This document shows, piece by piece, positions 19,966 through 30,172 of a DNA stretch of 64,000 nucleotides. The DNA is from Anoxybacillus amylolyticus. GTDB lineage: Bacteria; Bacillota; Bacilli; Bacillales; Anoxybacillaceae. Below the pieces are notes generated by a model that had not been told where the DNA came from, searched no databases, and worked only from the letters and a program-made list of their open reading frames with translations. The translations under genes were made by a program, and so were the position numbers. Position 1 is the first letter of the stretch, and every line of letters begins with the position of its first letter. The DNA lies in assembly GCF_001634285.1 (NCBI RefSeq), contig NZ_CP015438.1:1562001-1626000 (forward strand). Direction: 5' to 3'.

Positions 19966-20646
19966 GTGGACGTAATTATTCAGTGGACGTACATAACGCT
20001 AAAAAAACAAGAAGTGGTATTAACTTCTGACCTTCTCCCCGTGGAAAAGGCGCTTTTATTAGCGGAAGACTTTGAAAGAACGGGGCGTGTGAAGGAATTA
20101 GTGTTTATTGACCGGCGCAATACCGAGTGGACGAAAAAAGAATTAGTAAAACTATTACAAGAAATTGAAACAGAGCCGCATGATATTGTTGCTTATTTTG
20201 ATGGGGGATTTGATAAGGAAACGCGAGAGGCAGGGGTGGGTGCCGTTGTTTATTACAAACAAAACCATCAGTCGTATCGTCTGCGGACCAATCGCCGGCT
20301 AGGGCAACTAGCGTCGAATAACGAGGCAGAGTATGCAGCATTTTGGTTTTTGGTTCAAGTATTAGAAGAAATTGGTGTACATCATTTGCCAGTTATTTTT
20401 CGGGGTGACTCCCACGTGGTACTTAATCAGTTGTCAGGGACGTGGCCGTGCTTTGAAAAAGATTCGATTGCATGGCTTGACCGCATCGAGGAGAAACTAA
20501 ACGAGCTTGGCATTCAGCCGATTTATGAGCCAATTTCGCGCAAACAAAACAAAGAGGCGGATCAGCTCGCGAGCCAAGCGCTCGAGGGGAAAATGATTAC
20601 GAGTACGATCGAGCTTGCAAAGAAAGGGAACGACGGCCATGAGTAA
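19966..20646 (+). CDS. ypeP: RNase H-like protein (YpeP-type)
   Basis: 226 residues from GTG after GGAAGGATG. A short N-terminal domain (about 1-65) precedes an RNase HI fold (about 70-205). The four acidic positions are visible: Asp in YFDGGFD, Glu in SNNEAEYAA, Asp in FRGDSHVV and Asp in NKEADQLAS. That suggests a working metal-dependent nuclease or at least an intact fold. B. subtilis YpeP has the same architecture and is followed by the zinc-finger gene ypeQ, as here. Its natural substrate is not established. The downstream gene overlaps by 8 nt, so the two are coupled. Confidence 0.83.
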   Translation: MDVIIQWTYITLKKQEVVLTSDLLPVEKALLLAEDFERTGRVKELVFIDRRNTEWTKKELVKLLQEIETEPHDIVAYFDGGFDKETREAGVGAVVYYKQNHQSYRLRTNRRLGQLASNNEAEYAAFWFLVQVLEEIGVHHLPVIFRGDSHVVLNQLSGTWPCFEKDSIAWLDRIEEKLNELGIQPIYEPISRKQNKEADQLASQALEGKMITSTIELAKKGNDGHE

Positions 20647-20848
20647 AGAAGAAAAGCTTTTGAAACGAAAAGAAATACTCGAAAAACTAAATGATCTCCA
20701 TCATTCGTATTGCGAAGGGTGTTTTCTAAAAACTACGTTTCGCAAAGAAGTTGGAAAAACGTACGCACAATCATTTTGTATTACGCAGTGTACGGTTGGG
20801 GAAAAGATAAAAGGATACGGAGAAATGTTATTGGCGGTTTCGCGATAA
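20639..20848 (+). CDS. Zinc-finger small protein (YpeQ-like)
   Basis: 69 residues from the ATG that overlaps the end of the RNase H-like gene. The cysteines CEGC near residue 25 and CITQC near 48 form a CxxC / CxxxC zinc-binding arrangement. The segment HHSYCEGCFLKT with GKTYAQSFCI is characteristic of the short zf family next to ypeP in Bacillus. No function is established. The tight overlap with the nuclease gene suggests a shared task. A strong terminator follows. Confidence 0.8.
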   Translation: MSKEEKLLKRKEILEKLNDLHHSYCEGCFLKTTFRKEVGKTYAQSFCITQCTVGEKIKGYGEMLLAVSR

Positions 20849-20879
20849 AAAGGCTGACCATAGCGGGCAGCCTTTTTAT
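20845..20879. terminator. Bidirectional terminator
   Basis: ATAAAAAGGCTG / CAGCCTTTTTAT, a 12-bp perfect stem between convergent genes. Confidence 0.9.
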
Positions 20880-21130
20880 TGCATCGCCTCGTTTAGTTGA
20901 TGCTCAGCTTGTCGCAATCGTTGTTCGCATTTAGCGAGGAATGAGTCATCGACGCCCGTTTGCTTGCTTCGAATGCGCGCTAGTTGGTCGTACGCGTTGG
21001 CGATTGCTTGTTTGGCGCCTTCTAGCATGTCGTGGTCGAGGCTCATCGTTGCCGTGCCGACCATTTTTTGCGCTGTTTCAACAAACATGTCAAGCTGTTT
21101 CAGATCATTGTAGCCAGTGTGAAGTTCCAT
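20876..21130 (-). CDS. Small helical protein, DUF2564-like
   Basis: 84 residues from the ATG of ATGGAACTTCAC with GGAGGTGTG upstream; a GTG three codons earlier sits too close to the site. The protein is all helical: LKQLDMFVETAQKMVG, then DMLEGAKQAIANAYDQL, and QRLRQAEHQLNEAM at the end. No membrane segment. It resembles the short DUF2564 family of Bacillaceae as I recall it, but that assignment is from memory of the pattern and is not certain. Convergent with ypeP-ypeQ. Confidence 0.7.
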   Translation of the reverse strand: MELHTGYNDLKQLDMFVETAQKMVGTATMSLDHDMLEGAKQAIANAYDQLARIRSKQTGVDDSFLAKCEQRLRQAEHQLNEAMQ

Positions 21131-21204
21131 TACACACACCTCCTAGCGAATAGTGTTTGTTGCGAGCACGAAAATATGTATGGCAATTGTGGTAAAAATT
21201 CCAT

Positions 21205-21231
21205 AAGAAAAAGGCTGGCATATGCCAGCCT
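21205..21231 (-). terminator. Terminator downstream of the cold-shock gene
   Basis: A 20-bp perfect palindrome, AGGCTGGCATATGCCAGCCT (21212-21231), is followed on the minus strand by TTTTCTT. It sits about 110 bp after the cold-shock gene, beyond a repeat remnant. Confidence 0.8.
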
Positions 21232-21239
21232 AATCTCGT

Positions 21240-21330
21240 CTTGCCTATATGTTTTTAGGCGCTATCGCCCCTAATGGTTCCGTTATGCGAGCGAGCCTTC
21301 GCCAATAGGCGGGCGCCTTTATATGTCAAC
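21240..21330. repeat. Degenerate dispersed repeat fragment
   Basis: The sequence around AATAGGCGGGCGCC (21304-21317) resembles the better-kept repeat at 47786-47900 (ATAGGTGGGCGC). Both end with a GGGCGC block after a GC-rich hairpin-prone stretch. It lies in the 3' untranslated region of the cold-shock gene. Confidence 0.4.
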
Positions 21331-21340
21331 GAGCGCTTAA

Positions 21341-21541
21341 TTATAATTTTACGACGTTCGCCGCTTGTGGTCCGCGGTTTCCTTGAACAATTTCAAAAGA
21401 AACTTCTTGACCTTCTTCTAACGTTTTATAACCTTCACCTTGAATTGCTGTGAAGTGAACGAATACGTCCGCTCCGCCTTCTACTTCGATGAACCCATAG
21501 CCTTTTTCATTGTTAAACCATTTTACTTTACCGTTTTGCAT
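21341..21541 (-). CDS. Cold-shock protein, CspB/CspD type
   Basis: 66 residues, a single cold-shock domain with both nucleic-acid binding motifs: KGYGFIEV (RNP1) and VFVHFTAI (RNP2). It binds single-stranded RNA/DNA as a chaperone. The start follows TAGGAGGAA. A long untranslated leader of about 135 nt, expected from the promoter at 21685-21713, is typical of csp genes and usually carries the temperature control. Paralogs CspB, CspC and CspD cannot be told apart safely, so no symbol is given. Confidence 0.95.
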   Translation of the reverse strand: MQNGKVKWFNNEKGYGFIEVEGGADVFVHFTAIQGEGYKTLEEGQEVSFEIVQGNRGPQAANVVKL

Positions 21542-21684
21542 AATACTTAATTCCTCCTAATACCTTTAGCACCTTACGGCTAGCTTAAAAATTTTTATCA
21601 AATAACGGAATATACTCCACAGCGGTCTAAGGTGAGTGCTTCGTGCTGTATCGTTTGAGATATATTCTGTTAAATGATGTCTTT
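21542..21684 (-). promoter_or_regulatory. Long 5' leader of the cold-shock gene
   Basis: About 135 nt of leader lie between the promoter and the start codon, AT-rich with several short pairing segments such as CTAGCCGTAAGG near the ribosome site. By analogy with csp mRNAs this is the likely thermosensing region. No rho-independent structure was seen. Confidence 0.55.
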
Positions 21685-21713
21685 ACTATACACTAATGAA
21701 ACGACATCGTCAA
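21685..21713 (-). promoter_or_regulatory. SigA promoter of the cold-shock gene
   Basis: On the minus strand TTGACG (21713-21708), a 17-bp spacer and TATAGT (21690-21685). Confidence 0.75.
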
Positions 21714-21856
21714 GGAAAAGCAAATGAAATTCAGAAAAAATTTGCAAATTTTTTAGCATTCGTTTGAACAGCAGGGAAATGACGGGAAGTTGTAGAATAA
21801 ATATGTATGAGTAGTTAACGGATGACATACATTGGTAATAAGAGAGGAGGGGTTAT

Positions 21857-22108
21857 ATGTATCGCGGAATGATTAACGGAAAAGAAGTGATTATCCATTT
21901 AGGGAAAAAAGTAAAAGCGCAATATGCGGATGACCATAAACTTTACCATGCTGTGCTTTCTTATGGAGAAACGGCGTTTAAAAAAGGGCAACAGGCGTTC
22001 GGGATTTATAACGATCATATTGGATTAATTGTGGCGGAAGTAGAAAACCATGATATACCGGTGATTCGGGTCGACTATGTGATCGAAAATGAAAATGTCT
22101 ACGAATAA
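21857..22108 (+). CDS. Conserved small protein of unknown function
   Basis: 83 residues, starting MYRGMINGKEVIIHLGKK after GAGGAGGGG. The pattern of alternating hydrophobic residues (GKEVIIHL, HIGLIVAEVEN, PVIRVDYVI) suggests a small beta-rich protein. No signal peptide or membrane helix. I do not recognise the family. The excellent ribosome site and codon use suggest a real gene. It is followed by a CcpA-like site and a terminator. Confidence 0.72.
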   Translation: MYRGMINGKEVIIHLGKKVKAQYADDHKLYHAVLSYGETAFKKGQQAFGIYNDHIGLIVAEVENHDIPVIRVDYVIENENVYE

Positions 22109-22111
22109 CGG

Positions 22112-22169
22112 TTGACAAATGGGGGATGATGGAATAAATTATAGGTAAGCCATGTTGAAAGCGTTATCA
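22112..22169 (+). promoter_or_regulatory. Promoter plus perfect CcpA (cre) site, short transcript
   Basis: TTGACA (22112-22117), 17 bp, TAAATT (22135-22140), then TGAAAGCGTTATCA (22156-22169), which fits the cre consensus TGWNANCGNTNWCA at every position. A terminator follows at 22178-22209, so initiation here would give an RNA of only about 60 nt unless it reads through into the Spo0M-like gene. Confidence 0.55.
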
Positions 22170-22177
22170 TTTTAACG

Positions 22178-22209
22178 GACCTTTGCCAAAAAAGGCATAG
22201 GTCTTTTTC
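22178..22209 (+). terminator. Terminator upstream of the Spo0M-like gene
   Basis: GACCTTTGCC / GGCATAGGTC stem with one internal mismatch region, followed by TTTTTCT. Confidence 0.75.
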
Positions 22210-22285
22210 TCTTTTTTTGAATGAGTGAAACGTATGGTTGTTTCATGCGTATGATGAATAAGAGATAGACAAGAGGTGAAGAAAT

Positions 22286-22708
22286 ATGTTGTTGCGAAAA
22301 ATGATGTCAAAATTAGGTGTCGGTTCGGCCTATGTCGACTTACGTTTAAATAAACATGTATTACAGCCGGGAGATGTGATGGAAGGAGAGCTTTATATTC
22401 GCGGCGGAACGGTCGACCAGAAAATTGAAAGGCTTGATGTGGCGTTCGTTTGCAAAACGGTGCGCAATGGGAAAGAAGAAGATACCGTGATTGCGACAAT
22501 TCCAGTGATGGGGGAATTTATAATCAAAGAAGAGGAGACGAAAGTATTGCCGTTTCGTTACCGTCTTCCAGAGGAAATAGTGCCGTCACAGCCGGGTGTT
22601 TCGTATCGGTTTATTACTCGCTTGCATATTGAAGACGCCATCGATACGCTCGATTTTGACTATATTCGAATTGTGCCAAAAGAGAAAAAATTTAAGAATT
22701 TATATTGA
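22286..22708 (+). CDS. Short Spo0M-like (arrestin-fold) protein
   Basis: 140 residues from ATG after AGAGGTGAAG. It matches the N-terminal half of the Spo0M family (MLLRKMMSKLGVGSAYVDLRL, then PGDVMEGELYIRGG and LPFRYRLPEEIVPS). B. subtilis Spo0M is about 258 residues, so this protein is roughly half length, lacking the C-terminal arrestin lobe. It ends cleanly and its stop codon overlaps the cre site of glpF, so the shortness is not an obvious recent break. It may be a single-lobe paralog. Spo0M itself affects sporulation and the cytoskeleton in B. subtilis. Confidence 0.8.
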   Translation: MLLRKMMSKLGVGSAYVDLRLNKHVLQPGDVMEGELYIRGGTVDQKIERLDVAFVCKTVRNGKEEDTVIATIPVMGEFIIKEEETKVLPFRYRLPEEIVPSQPGVSYRFITRLHIEDAIDTLDFDYIRIVPKEKKFKNLY

Positions 22709-22733
22709 CAACGCTTACAAAACAGCTTATCAT
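22705..22733 (+). promoter_or_regulatory. glpF promoter with overlapping cre site
   Basis: TTGACA (22705-22710), 17 bp, TATCAT (22728-22733). TGACAACGCTTACA (22706-22719) fits the cre consensus at every position and covers the -35 hexamer, so CcpA should repress glycerol uptake when glucose is present. Confidence 0.8.
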
Positions 22734-22755
22734 TATAAACAAGTTAACAAATGTG

Positions 22756-22820
22756 GCGGAGATTCGGAGACTCACACATATTCCCCTAGAATGGAGGAGA
22801 TGTGTGGGTCTTTGTCTTTT
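22756..22820 (+). promoter_or_regulatory. GlpP-type antiterminator leader
   Basis: The glpF leader contains a CGGAGATTCGGAGA direct repeat followed by a stem GAGACTCACACAT / ATGTGTGGGTCT (22767-22811) and TTTGTCTTTTTG. This layout matches the glp leaders of Bacillus, where GlpP with glycerol-3-phosphate stops termination. Confidence 0.75.
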
Positions 22821-22850
22821 TGTCACAAAAAAACAAAGGGGGAATGAAAG

Positions 22851-25182
<2,332 letters not shown>

Positions 25183-25184
25183 AT

Positions 25185-25214
25185 AGAAAGAGGGGGTCAG
25201 TTTTGACCTCCTCT
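25185..25214. terminator. Bidirectional glpK / GGDEF-EAL terminator
   Basis: AAAGAGGGGGTCA / TGACCTCCTCTTT stem with a GTTT loop. Confidence 0.9.
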
Positions 25215-27767
25215 TTATGTTAGATGACGAATTCCATGAAATAATAACCGCGTGGCTTCTTCCGCGCGAAGCGGAACACTGAACAAATACCCTTGTGCTT
25301 CTTGGCATCCTTTTTCTTCTAAGTAGCGAAGCTGCTCTAAATTTTCCACCCCTTCTGCAATGACATTCATCCCTAAATGGTGCGCCAGTGAAATAATCGT
25401 ATTGGTAATGACGCTTCCGTAATATGAGTGCGGGCAATCCGCAATAAACGATTGATCGATTTTCACCGTATCGACTTCTAATCGCTTGACGTAAGCAAGC
25501 GACGAATAGCCAGTTCCAAAATCATCAATCGCAAGACGAACGCCCATTTCTTTCATCCGCTGTAAATTTGCCAAAATGACCGATTCGTTGTAAATCATCA
25601 TACTTTCGGTAATTTCTAGCTCTAAGCATTGTGGAGACATTTGTTTTTCCTCTAAAATCCATTCAATTCGTTTGGCAAAATGGGGATCGAGCAACTCTTT
25701 TACCGAAATATTTACAGCAATTCGAATTGGTGGAAGCCCTAGTTCACACCACATTTTATGTTGCTCGCAAGCCTGGCGCAATACCCATTCTCCGATGGAA
25801 ACGATAAACCCTGTTTCTTCTGCCAAAGAAATGAACTGTCCGGGAGAAACTTGACCGTGCACAGGATGGTACCAACGAACAAGTGTTTCCATTGCCTGTA
25901 CGTTTCTTGTTTGCACATCAACGATTGGCTGATAAACAACAGAAAGCTCGTTATTTTGAATCGATTTATGCAAATCATTCAATAATATCAAGTTTGGCAG
26001 TTTTTGCTCTAGCAGTCGAGGTTCGTATACAAAATAGTCATTTTTTCCTTTTCTTTTCACCTCATACATCGCCATGTCGGCGTATTGAATTAATGTATCT
26101 ACATCATCGCTATGATGCGGATAAAACGCAATGCCAATGCTAGAAGTAAGAAACAAATCTAGTTCACCAATTCGAATTGGCTCTTGAAAAGTACGCAAAA
26201 TACTTTTCGCTACATCGATTGCTTCGTGCTGATAATCGAGATTTGGTAACACCACTGTAAATTCGTCACCGCTCATGCGGGCAACAGTCCCTTTCTCTGC
26301 TACCTTTTCTTGAATAAGCGAAGCCACCGCTTGTAATATACGGTCTCCTATGCTGTGACCAAGTGAATCGTTCACATATTTAAAGCGATCAATATCCATA
26401 TATAATAATGCAACCGTTTTTTTCGTTTGTTTTGCTTTTGTAACCCACTTCCATACGTTGTCGTAAAACAATCGCCGATTCGCTAGCCCTGTTAACGGAT
26501 CATAATAAGCAAGTTGTTGAATTCGCTTGTCCTGTTCCACTCTTTCAGTTACATCTTTTGCAATAATCGATACTCCTATGACACTTTTATTTATCCAAAT
26601 GGGAACAGGAGTAGCACTGACGTATAAAAAAGTTCCTTTTTTATGTCGGATGCGAAAATCGAGATGACGAGCATATCCTTCGGACGTATCGATCAACGCC
26701 TCTAGAATTTTTGGTAAATCGTCAGGCACTACTAAATCATGCAAAGACATTTTTAGCAATTCGTGGCGAGGATACCCTGTCATTTGTGCAGCTGCACGAT
26801 TCACAGCAAAAAATGTTCCATCGGAATGGAGGGAAAAAACAGCATCTTGATTATATTCAAACAACGATTGATAGTGCTGGCGACTTTCTTGCAACTCTTC
26901 TTTGATTTTCGCTTGTTCAATTGCTAAACCGGCCAAGGAAGAAAACGTATAAATAATTTCCATATCTTCTTCATTAGGTTCACAAGAAGTATAATGATAA
27001 ATCCCGAAGGTTCCTAGGACGATTTTTTTGGATGAAAAAATAGGAACAGACCAACAAGCCCGCAACCCGTATTTCAATGCAACTTCTTTATAATTTTGCC
27101 AAAGTGGGTCTGTCTCAATATTTGCAACGACAACTAATTCTTGTCGAAATGCGGCTGCGCCACATGAGCCAACGTCTGGACCAACGCAAAAACCGTTTAT
27201 CGCTTCCACATAATCTTGTGGCAAACTAGGAGCCGCACCATGATAAAGCCGATTCGTATCCTCGTTCAATAGTAAAATCGAACAAACGATTTCTGGTCGA
27301 ATTTGTTCTACGGTATGAGTGATTTCCGTTAAAATATCAACAAGGGGCATTTCTTTAGCAATTAATTCTAAAATTTTTTTTTGACCTGCCAACAGTTCTT
27401 TTGCCTTTTTTTCTGCGGAAATATTATGACAAGAAGCAAGGAAAATCGTGTGCCCGTCTTCAGTTGTTGCGCGGCACATGTTTTCTTGTACATACACTAT
27501 TTCACCGTTTTTTTTCATTTTTCTAAATTCGAAGCTATAGATTCGCCCTAGTTCATAATCGTGAAGTTTGCTTATTTGTTCGTTTACTTTTTCTTTGTCA
27601 CGAGGATGGACAACGATTAATGCATGTTTGCCGATGAGCTCGTCCCGTCGGTATCCTAAATAACGAGCGGCAAATTCATTCACGTCTAATATAAATCCAT
27701 CTATGTCTAAAATAAATTGCATCGCAGGCATCCAAAAATAAAATGGGACATACGGCGATTGATGCAT
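25215..27767 (-). CDS. PAS-GAF-PAS-GGDEF-EAL c-di-GMP enzyme
   Basis: About 850 residues. Order: PAS (about 10-125), GAF (about 140-285), PAS (about 300-420), GGDEF (about 425-590) and EAL (about 600-845). The cyclase site reads MSGDEFTVVL, a permitted SGDEF variant. The phosphodiesterase domain shows METLVRW (ETL in place of EAL), the Glu of LEITESMM, the loop IDDFGTGYSSL and KIDQSF, so both activities look possible. No membrane helix, so it should sense in the cytoplasm. I start at the ATG of MHQSPYVP because GGAG lies 9 nt before it; an ATG five codons upstream (27782) lacks a site. Confidence 0.9.
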   Translation of the reverse strand: MHQSPYVPFYFWMPAMQFILDIDGFILDVNEFAARYLGYRRDELIGKHALIVVHPRDKEKVNEQISKLHDYELGRIYSFEFRKMKKNGEIVYVQENMCRATTEDGHTIFLASCHNISAEKKAKELLAGQKKILELIAKEMPLVDILTEITHTVEQIRPEIVCSILLLNEDTNRLYHGAAPSLPQDYVEAINGFCVGPDVGSCGAAAFRQELVVVANIETDPLWQNYKEVALKYGLRACWSVPIFSSKKIVLGTFGIYHYTSCEPNEEDMEIIYTFSSLAGLAIEQAKIKEELQESRQHYQSLFEYNQDAVFSLHSDGTFFAVNRAAAQMTGYPRHELLKMSLHDLVVPDDLPKILEALIDTSEGYARHLDFRIRHKKGTFLYVSATPVPIWINKSVIGVSIIAKDVTERVEQDKRIQQLAYYDPLTGLANRRLFYDNVWKWVTKAKQTKKTVALLYMDIDRFKYVNDSLGHSIGDRILQAVASLIQEKVAEKGTVARMSGDEFTVVLPNLDYQHEAIDVAKSILRTFQEPIRIGELDLFLTSSIGIAFYPHHSDDVDTLIQYADMAMYEVKRKGKNDYFVYEPRLLEQKLPNLILLNDLHKSIQNNELSVVYQPIVDVQTRNVQAMETLVRWYHPVHGQVSPGQFISLAEETGFIVSIGEWVLRQACEQHKMWCELGLPPIRIAVNISVKELLDPHFAKRIEWILEEKQMSPQCLELEITESMMIYNESVILANLQRMKEMGVRLAIDDFGTGYSSLAYVKRLEVDTVKIDQSFIADCPHSYYGSVITNTIISLAHHLGMNVIAEGVENLEQLRYLEEKGCQEAQGYLFSVPLRAEEATRLLFHGIRHLT

Positions 27768-27960
27768 AAGTAGCAACTCCATTCTATGAAAATATAGCTA
27801 TTTATGATACTATACTACCATGTATGACTCGAATTTTGTCGAAAAAAATCGTGTGTAATCACCTTTTATTATACAATAAAAAATGAATGCATAGTTTGTT
27901 ATTTTTTGTTAAAATGAGAAATGTTTATTGATTCACATGCGAAAATAGGAGGGAGTCAAG

Positions 27961-29643
27961 TTGAAAACACGAGGGAAAATTGTATCCATGTATGTGTTAA
28001 CAGTAGTTGCCCTTATTGCAATAATTAATGCCATCATTTATTTTCAATTCCAATCGTTAATTGCCCATAAAGTTATTAGCATGGATGCGCAGATGGCATT
28101 ACAATTGATCGACACAAAATACGAAGGCAGTTGGCAATTAAAAGGTGGCGAACTATATAAAGGGGAAATGAAAATAAGGGAAAATAATGAGCTTGTCGAT
28201 TATGTAAAACAAACAGCTCATACCGATAGTACGATTTTCCTTGGGGACGAACGAATAGCGACAACTATTGAAAAAGATGGTCAACGGCAAGTTGGCACCA
28301 AAGCAGCCCCAGAAGTCGCGCAAGAGGTGCTGAAAAAAGGGCATCATTATATCGGAAAAGCGGATGTGGTTGGTACCCCTTACATTACAAGTTACTTGCC
28401 AATTAAAGATGATAGCGGCAATGTGATCGGTATGTTTTTTGTGGGAATCCCGCAAGAAGTCGTGAACAAAGATGTGAATGCTGTAATTTGGAAAATCGTT
28501 ATTATTTCACTTGCTTCTTTAGCCTTTGGCGTCGGGTTGTACTATTTCCTTATTACTTCTCGAATTATTAAGCCGCTGCATACGGCGAAAAGATATATGA
28601 ACACGATGTCACAAGGAGATTTTACAACCGAATTTCCAACCCGATTGCTTGCTTCGAATGATGAATTTGGAGAAATGACGAGAGCATTGGCTGAATTGCA
28701 AACAAAAATGCAACAAGCACTTGCTAATATTCAACAACAATCAGTCGAAGTTGGAAATCAAGCAGGGACGCTTGCCGCGACGTCCGAGCAAATGTCCGCC
28801 TCTACCGAAGAAGTGGCCTCAACGATGCAGCAAGTAGCAGAAGGGGCGACTAATCAAGCGAACGATTTGACAGAAATTGTACATTCTCTTGCGTACTTAA
28901 CACAAAAAGTGGAAAATGTGTACGTTGAACTGGGAAAAGTGAAAGAGGAGACGGTTCGCACAGTCAATAAAGCAGATATCGGCAAGCAGGAAATGGACGC
29001 GCTTATTGCAGCGATTGACGAAATGAAACAGGCATTTGATGTAGTCGTGGAAAAAGTAGCGAATTTAACAAAATCAGTGGAACAAATTAGCCATATCACC
29101 GAAATGATTTCCACGATTTCTGAACAAACGAACTTATTGGCGCTAAACGCGGCGATTGAAGCGGCGCGTGCTGGAGCAGCTGGAAAAGGATTTGCGGTTG
29201 TTGCAGATGAAGTGCGAAAACTCGCGGAGCAAGCTAAAGCGTCAACAGAAGAAATCACGAAACTCATTTCTTCCATTCAAACAGATGCAGCCGATGTAAC
29301 AGGTACGTCGCAACAAGTACAACAGTGTATCCATGAGCAAACAACTGCGGTCGAAAAGACAGTTCGCTCGTTTGGCGATATTCTTGACTCCATTAGCCGA
29401 ATTGCTCCACTTTTAAAGCGGACAGATGAAGCGATAGGGGAAATTGTGAAGGCGAAAGATGGCGTCATTGGAAAAGTGGAACAAATTAGTGCAGTGGCAG
29501 AAGAAAACTCTGCTGCAACTGAAGAAGTGACGGCTTCTACAGAAGAATTAACGGCGTCTGCCCAAGAAATTGCCGCTACTGCTCAGCAGCTTAGCGCAAT
29601 TTCCGATCATTTGCAACAAACGGTTCGTCAATTTAAGGTATAA
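27961..29643 (+). CDS. Methyl-accepting chemotaxis protein, single-Cache type
   Basis: 560 residues starting at TTG after GGAGGGAG. Membrane helices at about 8-30 and 178-200 enclose an extracellular Cache-type sensor of about 145 residues ([17 protein letters not shown] and [13 protein letters not shown]). A HAMP linker (about 200-255) and a long cytoplasmic signalling coiled coil follow, with the tip [20 protein letters not shown] near residue 395 and [13 protein letters not shown]. It should pass ligand signals to CheA/CheW encoded elsewhere. The ligand is unknown; Cache domains often bind small carboxylates or amino acids. Confidence 0.93.
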   Translation: MKTRGKIVSMYVLTVVALIAIINAIIYFQFQSLIAHKVISMDAQMALQLIDTKYEGSWQLKGGELYKGEMKIRENNELVDYVKQTAHTDSTIFLGDERIATTIEKDGQRQVGTKAAPEVAQEVLKKGHHYIGKADVVGTPYITSYLPIKDDSGNVIGMFFVGIPQEVVNKDVNAVIWKIVIISLASLAFGVGLYYFLITSRIIKPLHTAKRYMNTMSQGDFTTEFPTRLLASNDEFGEMTRALAELQTKMQQALANIQQQSVEVGNQAGTLAATSEQMSASTEEVASTMQQVAEGATNQANDLTEIVHSLAYLTQKVENVYVELGKVKEETVRTVNKADIGKQEMDALIAAIDEMKQAFDVVVEKVANLTKSVEQISHITEMISTISEQTNLLALNAAIEAARAGAAGKGFAVVADEVRKLAEQAKASTEEITKLISSIQTDAADVTGTSQQVQQCIHEQTTAVEKTVRSFGDILDSISRIAPLLKRTDEAIGEIVKAKDGVIGKVEQISAVAEENSAATEEVTASTEELTASAQEIAATAQQLSAISDHLQQTVRQFKV

Positions 29644-29669
29644 GGCTGCCTATAAGGGCAGTCTTATTT
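29642..29669 (+). terminator. Terminator of the chemoreceptor gene
   Basis: AAGGCTGCC / GGGCAGTCTT stem with a TATAA loop at the stop codon. Confidence 0.7.
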
Positions 29670-29688
29670 AAATCATCTGGGTTAGAAC

Positions 29689-29884
29689 TATATACATGCA
29701 ATGGGAGTTTAACTTATTTTTTTTGACTGTCGGAGGCAAGCCAAAGGCTTGCCTGCGTCACGCGTTCGCGTGACAGAGAACCGCACAACGAGCCGCCTCC
29801 CAGACAAATTCATTTGTCTGGGAGCGGTGTTGTTCGGTCGACCGACAGTCGAAAAATGGTAACACTTCAATGCGTATTTATATA
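29689..29884. mobile_element. Cloverleaf element E1, copy 1
   Basis: A 196-bp non-coding element with TA-flanked ends (TATATACATGCA on the left, TATATAAATACGCA inverted on the right). It can fold as a cloverleaf: outer stem GACTGTCGG (29725-29733) with CCGACAGTC (29842-29850), arm A AGGCAAGCC/GGCTTGCCT (29734-29754), arm B GTCACGCG/CGCGTGAC (29757-29774) and a long arm C with a perfect 13-bp stem CTCCCAGACAAAT/ATTTGTCTGGGAG (29797-29824). An inverted copy lies at 37504-37700. The ends match the IS630-type element at 49.5 kb, suggesting a MITE moved by that family. Confidence 0.75.
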
Positions 29885-30172
29885 CCACGACAGGTATTTA
29901 CACTTATTCATTTGTCATATAAAACATACCTTCATTTTTTTCTGTCATTTATTGCGACAGGAAAAGTGTGAAGTTTTATTTTTGTAATATAATAAAAAAC
30001 AAAATTTCTGATTTTTATTTATTTTGTGAAAAGTAGTTTTTAAAGAGGGTGAACGAGGAAAATATTAAATTACTAATAATAAAATAATTTTGAAAAATTA
30101 TTTTTATGCAATCTATATGATATAATCCTTGCAATACAAAAATACATTTGTACACATAAGGGGGACAGGAGA
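29885..30172 (+). other. Intergenic, AT-rich steT upstream region
   Basis: 288 bp of AT-rich DNA between element E1 and the serine/threonine exchanger gene. TTTTGTGAA (30022-30030) is a half-site of the palindrome found before the next permease. No ORF, terminator or clear promoter pair is evident. Confidence 0.5.

Noticed and set aside
29725..29850. tRNA or integron attC site
   Set aside because: The cloverleaf lacks tRNA conserved bases and the attC R/L boxes; arm lengths do not fit.
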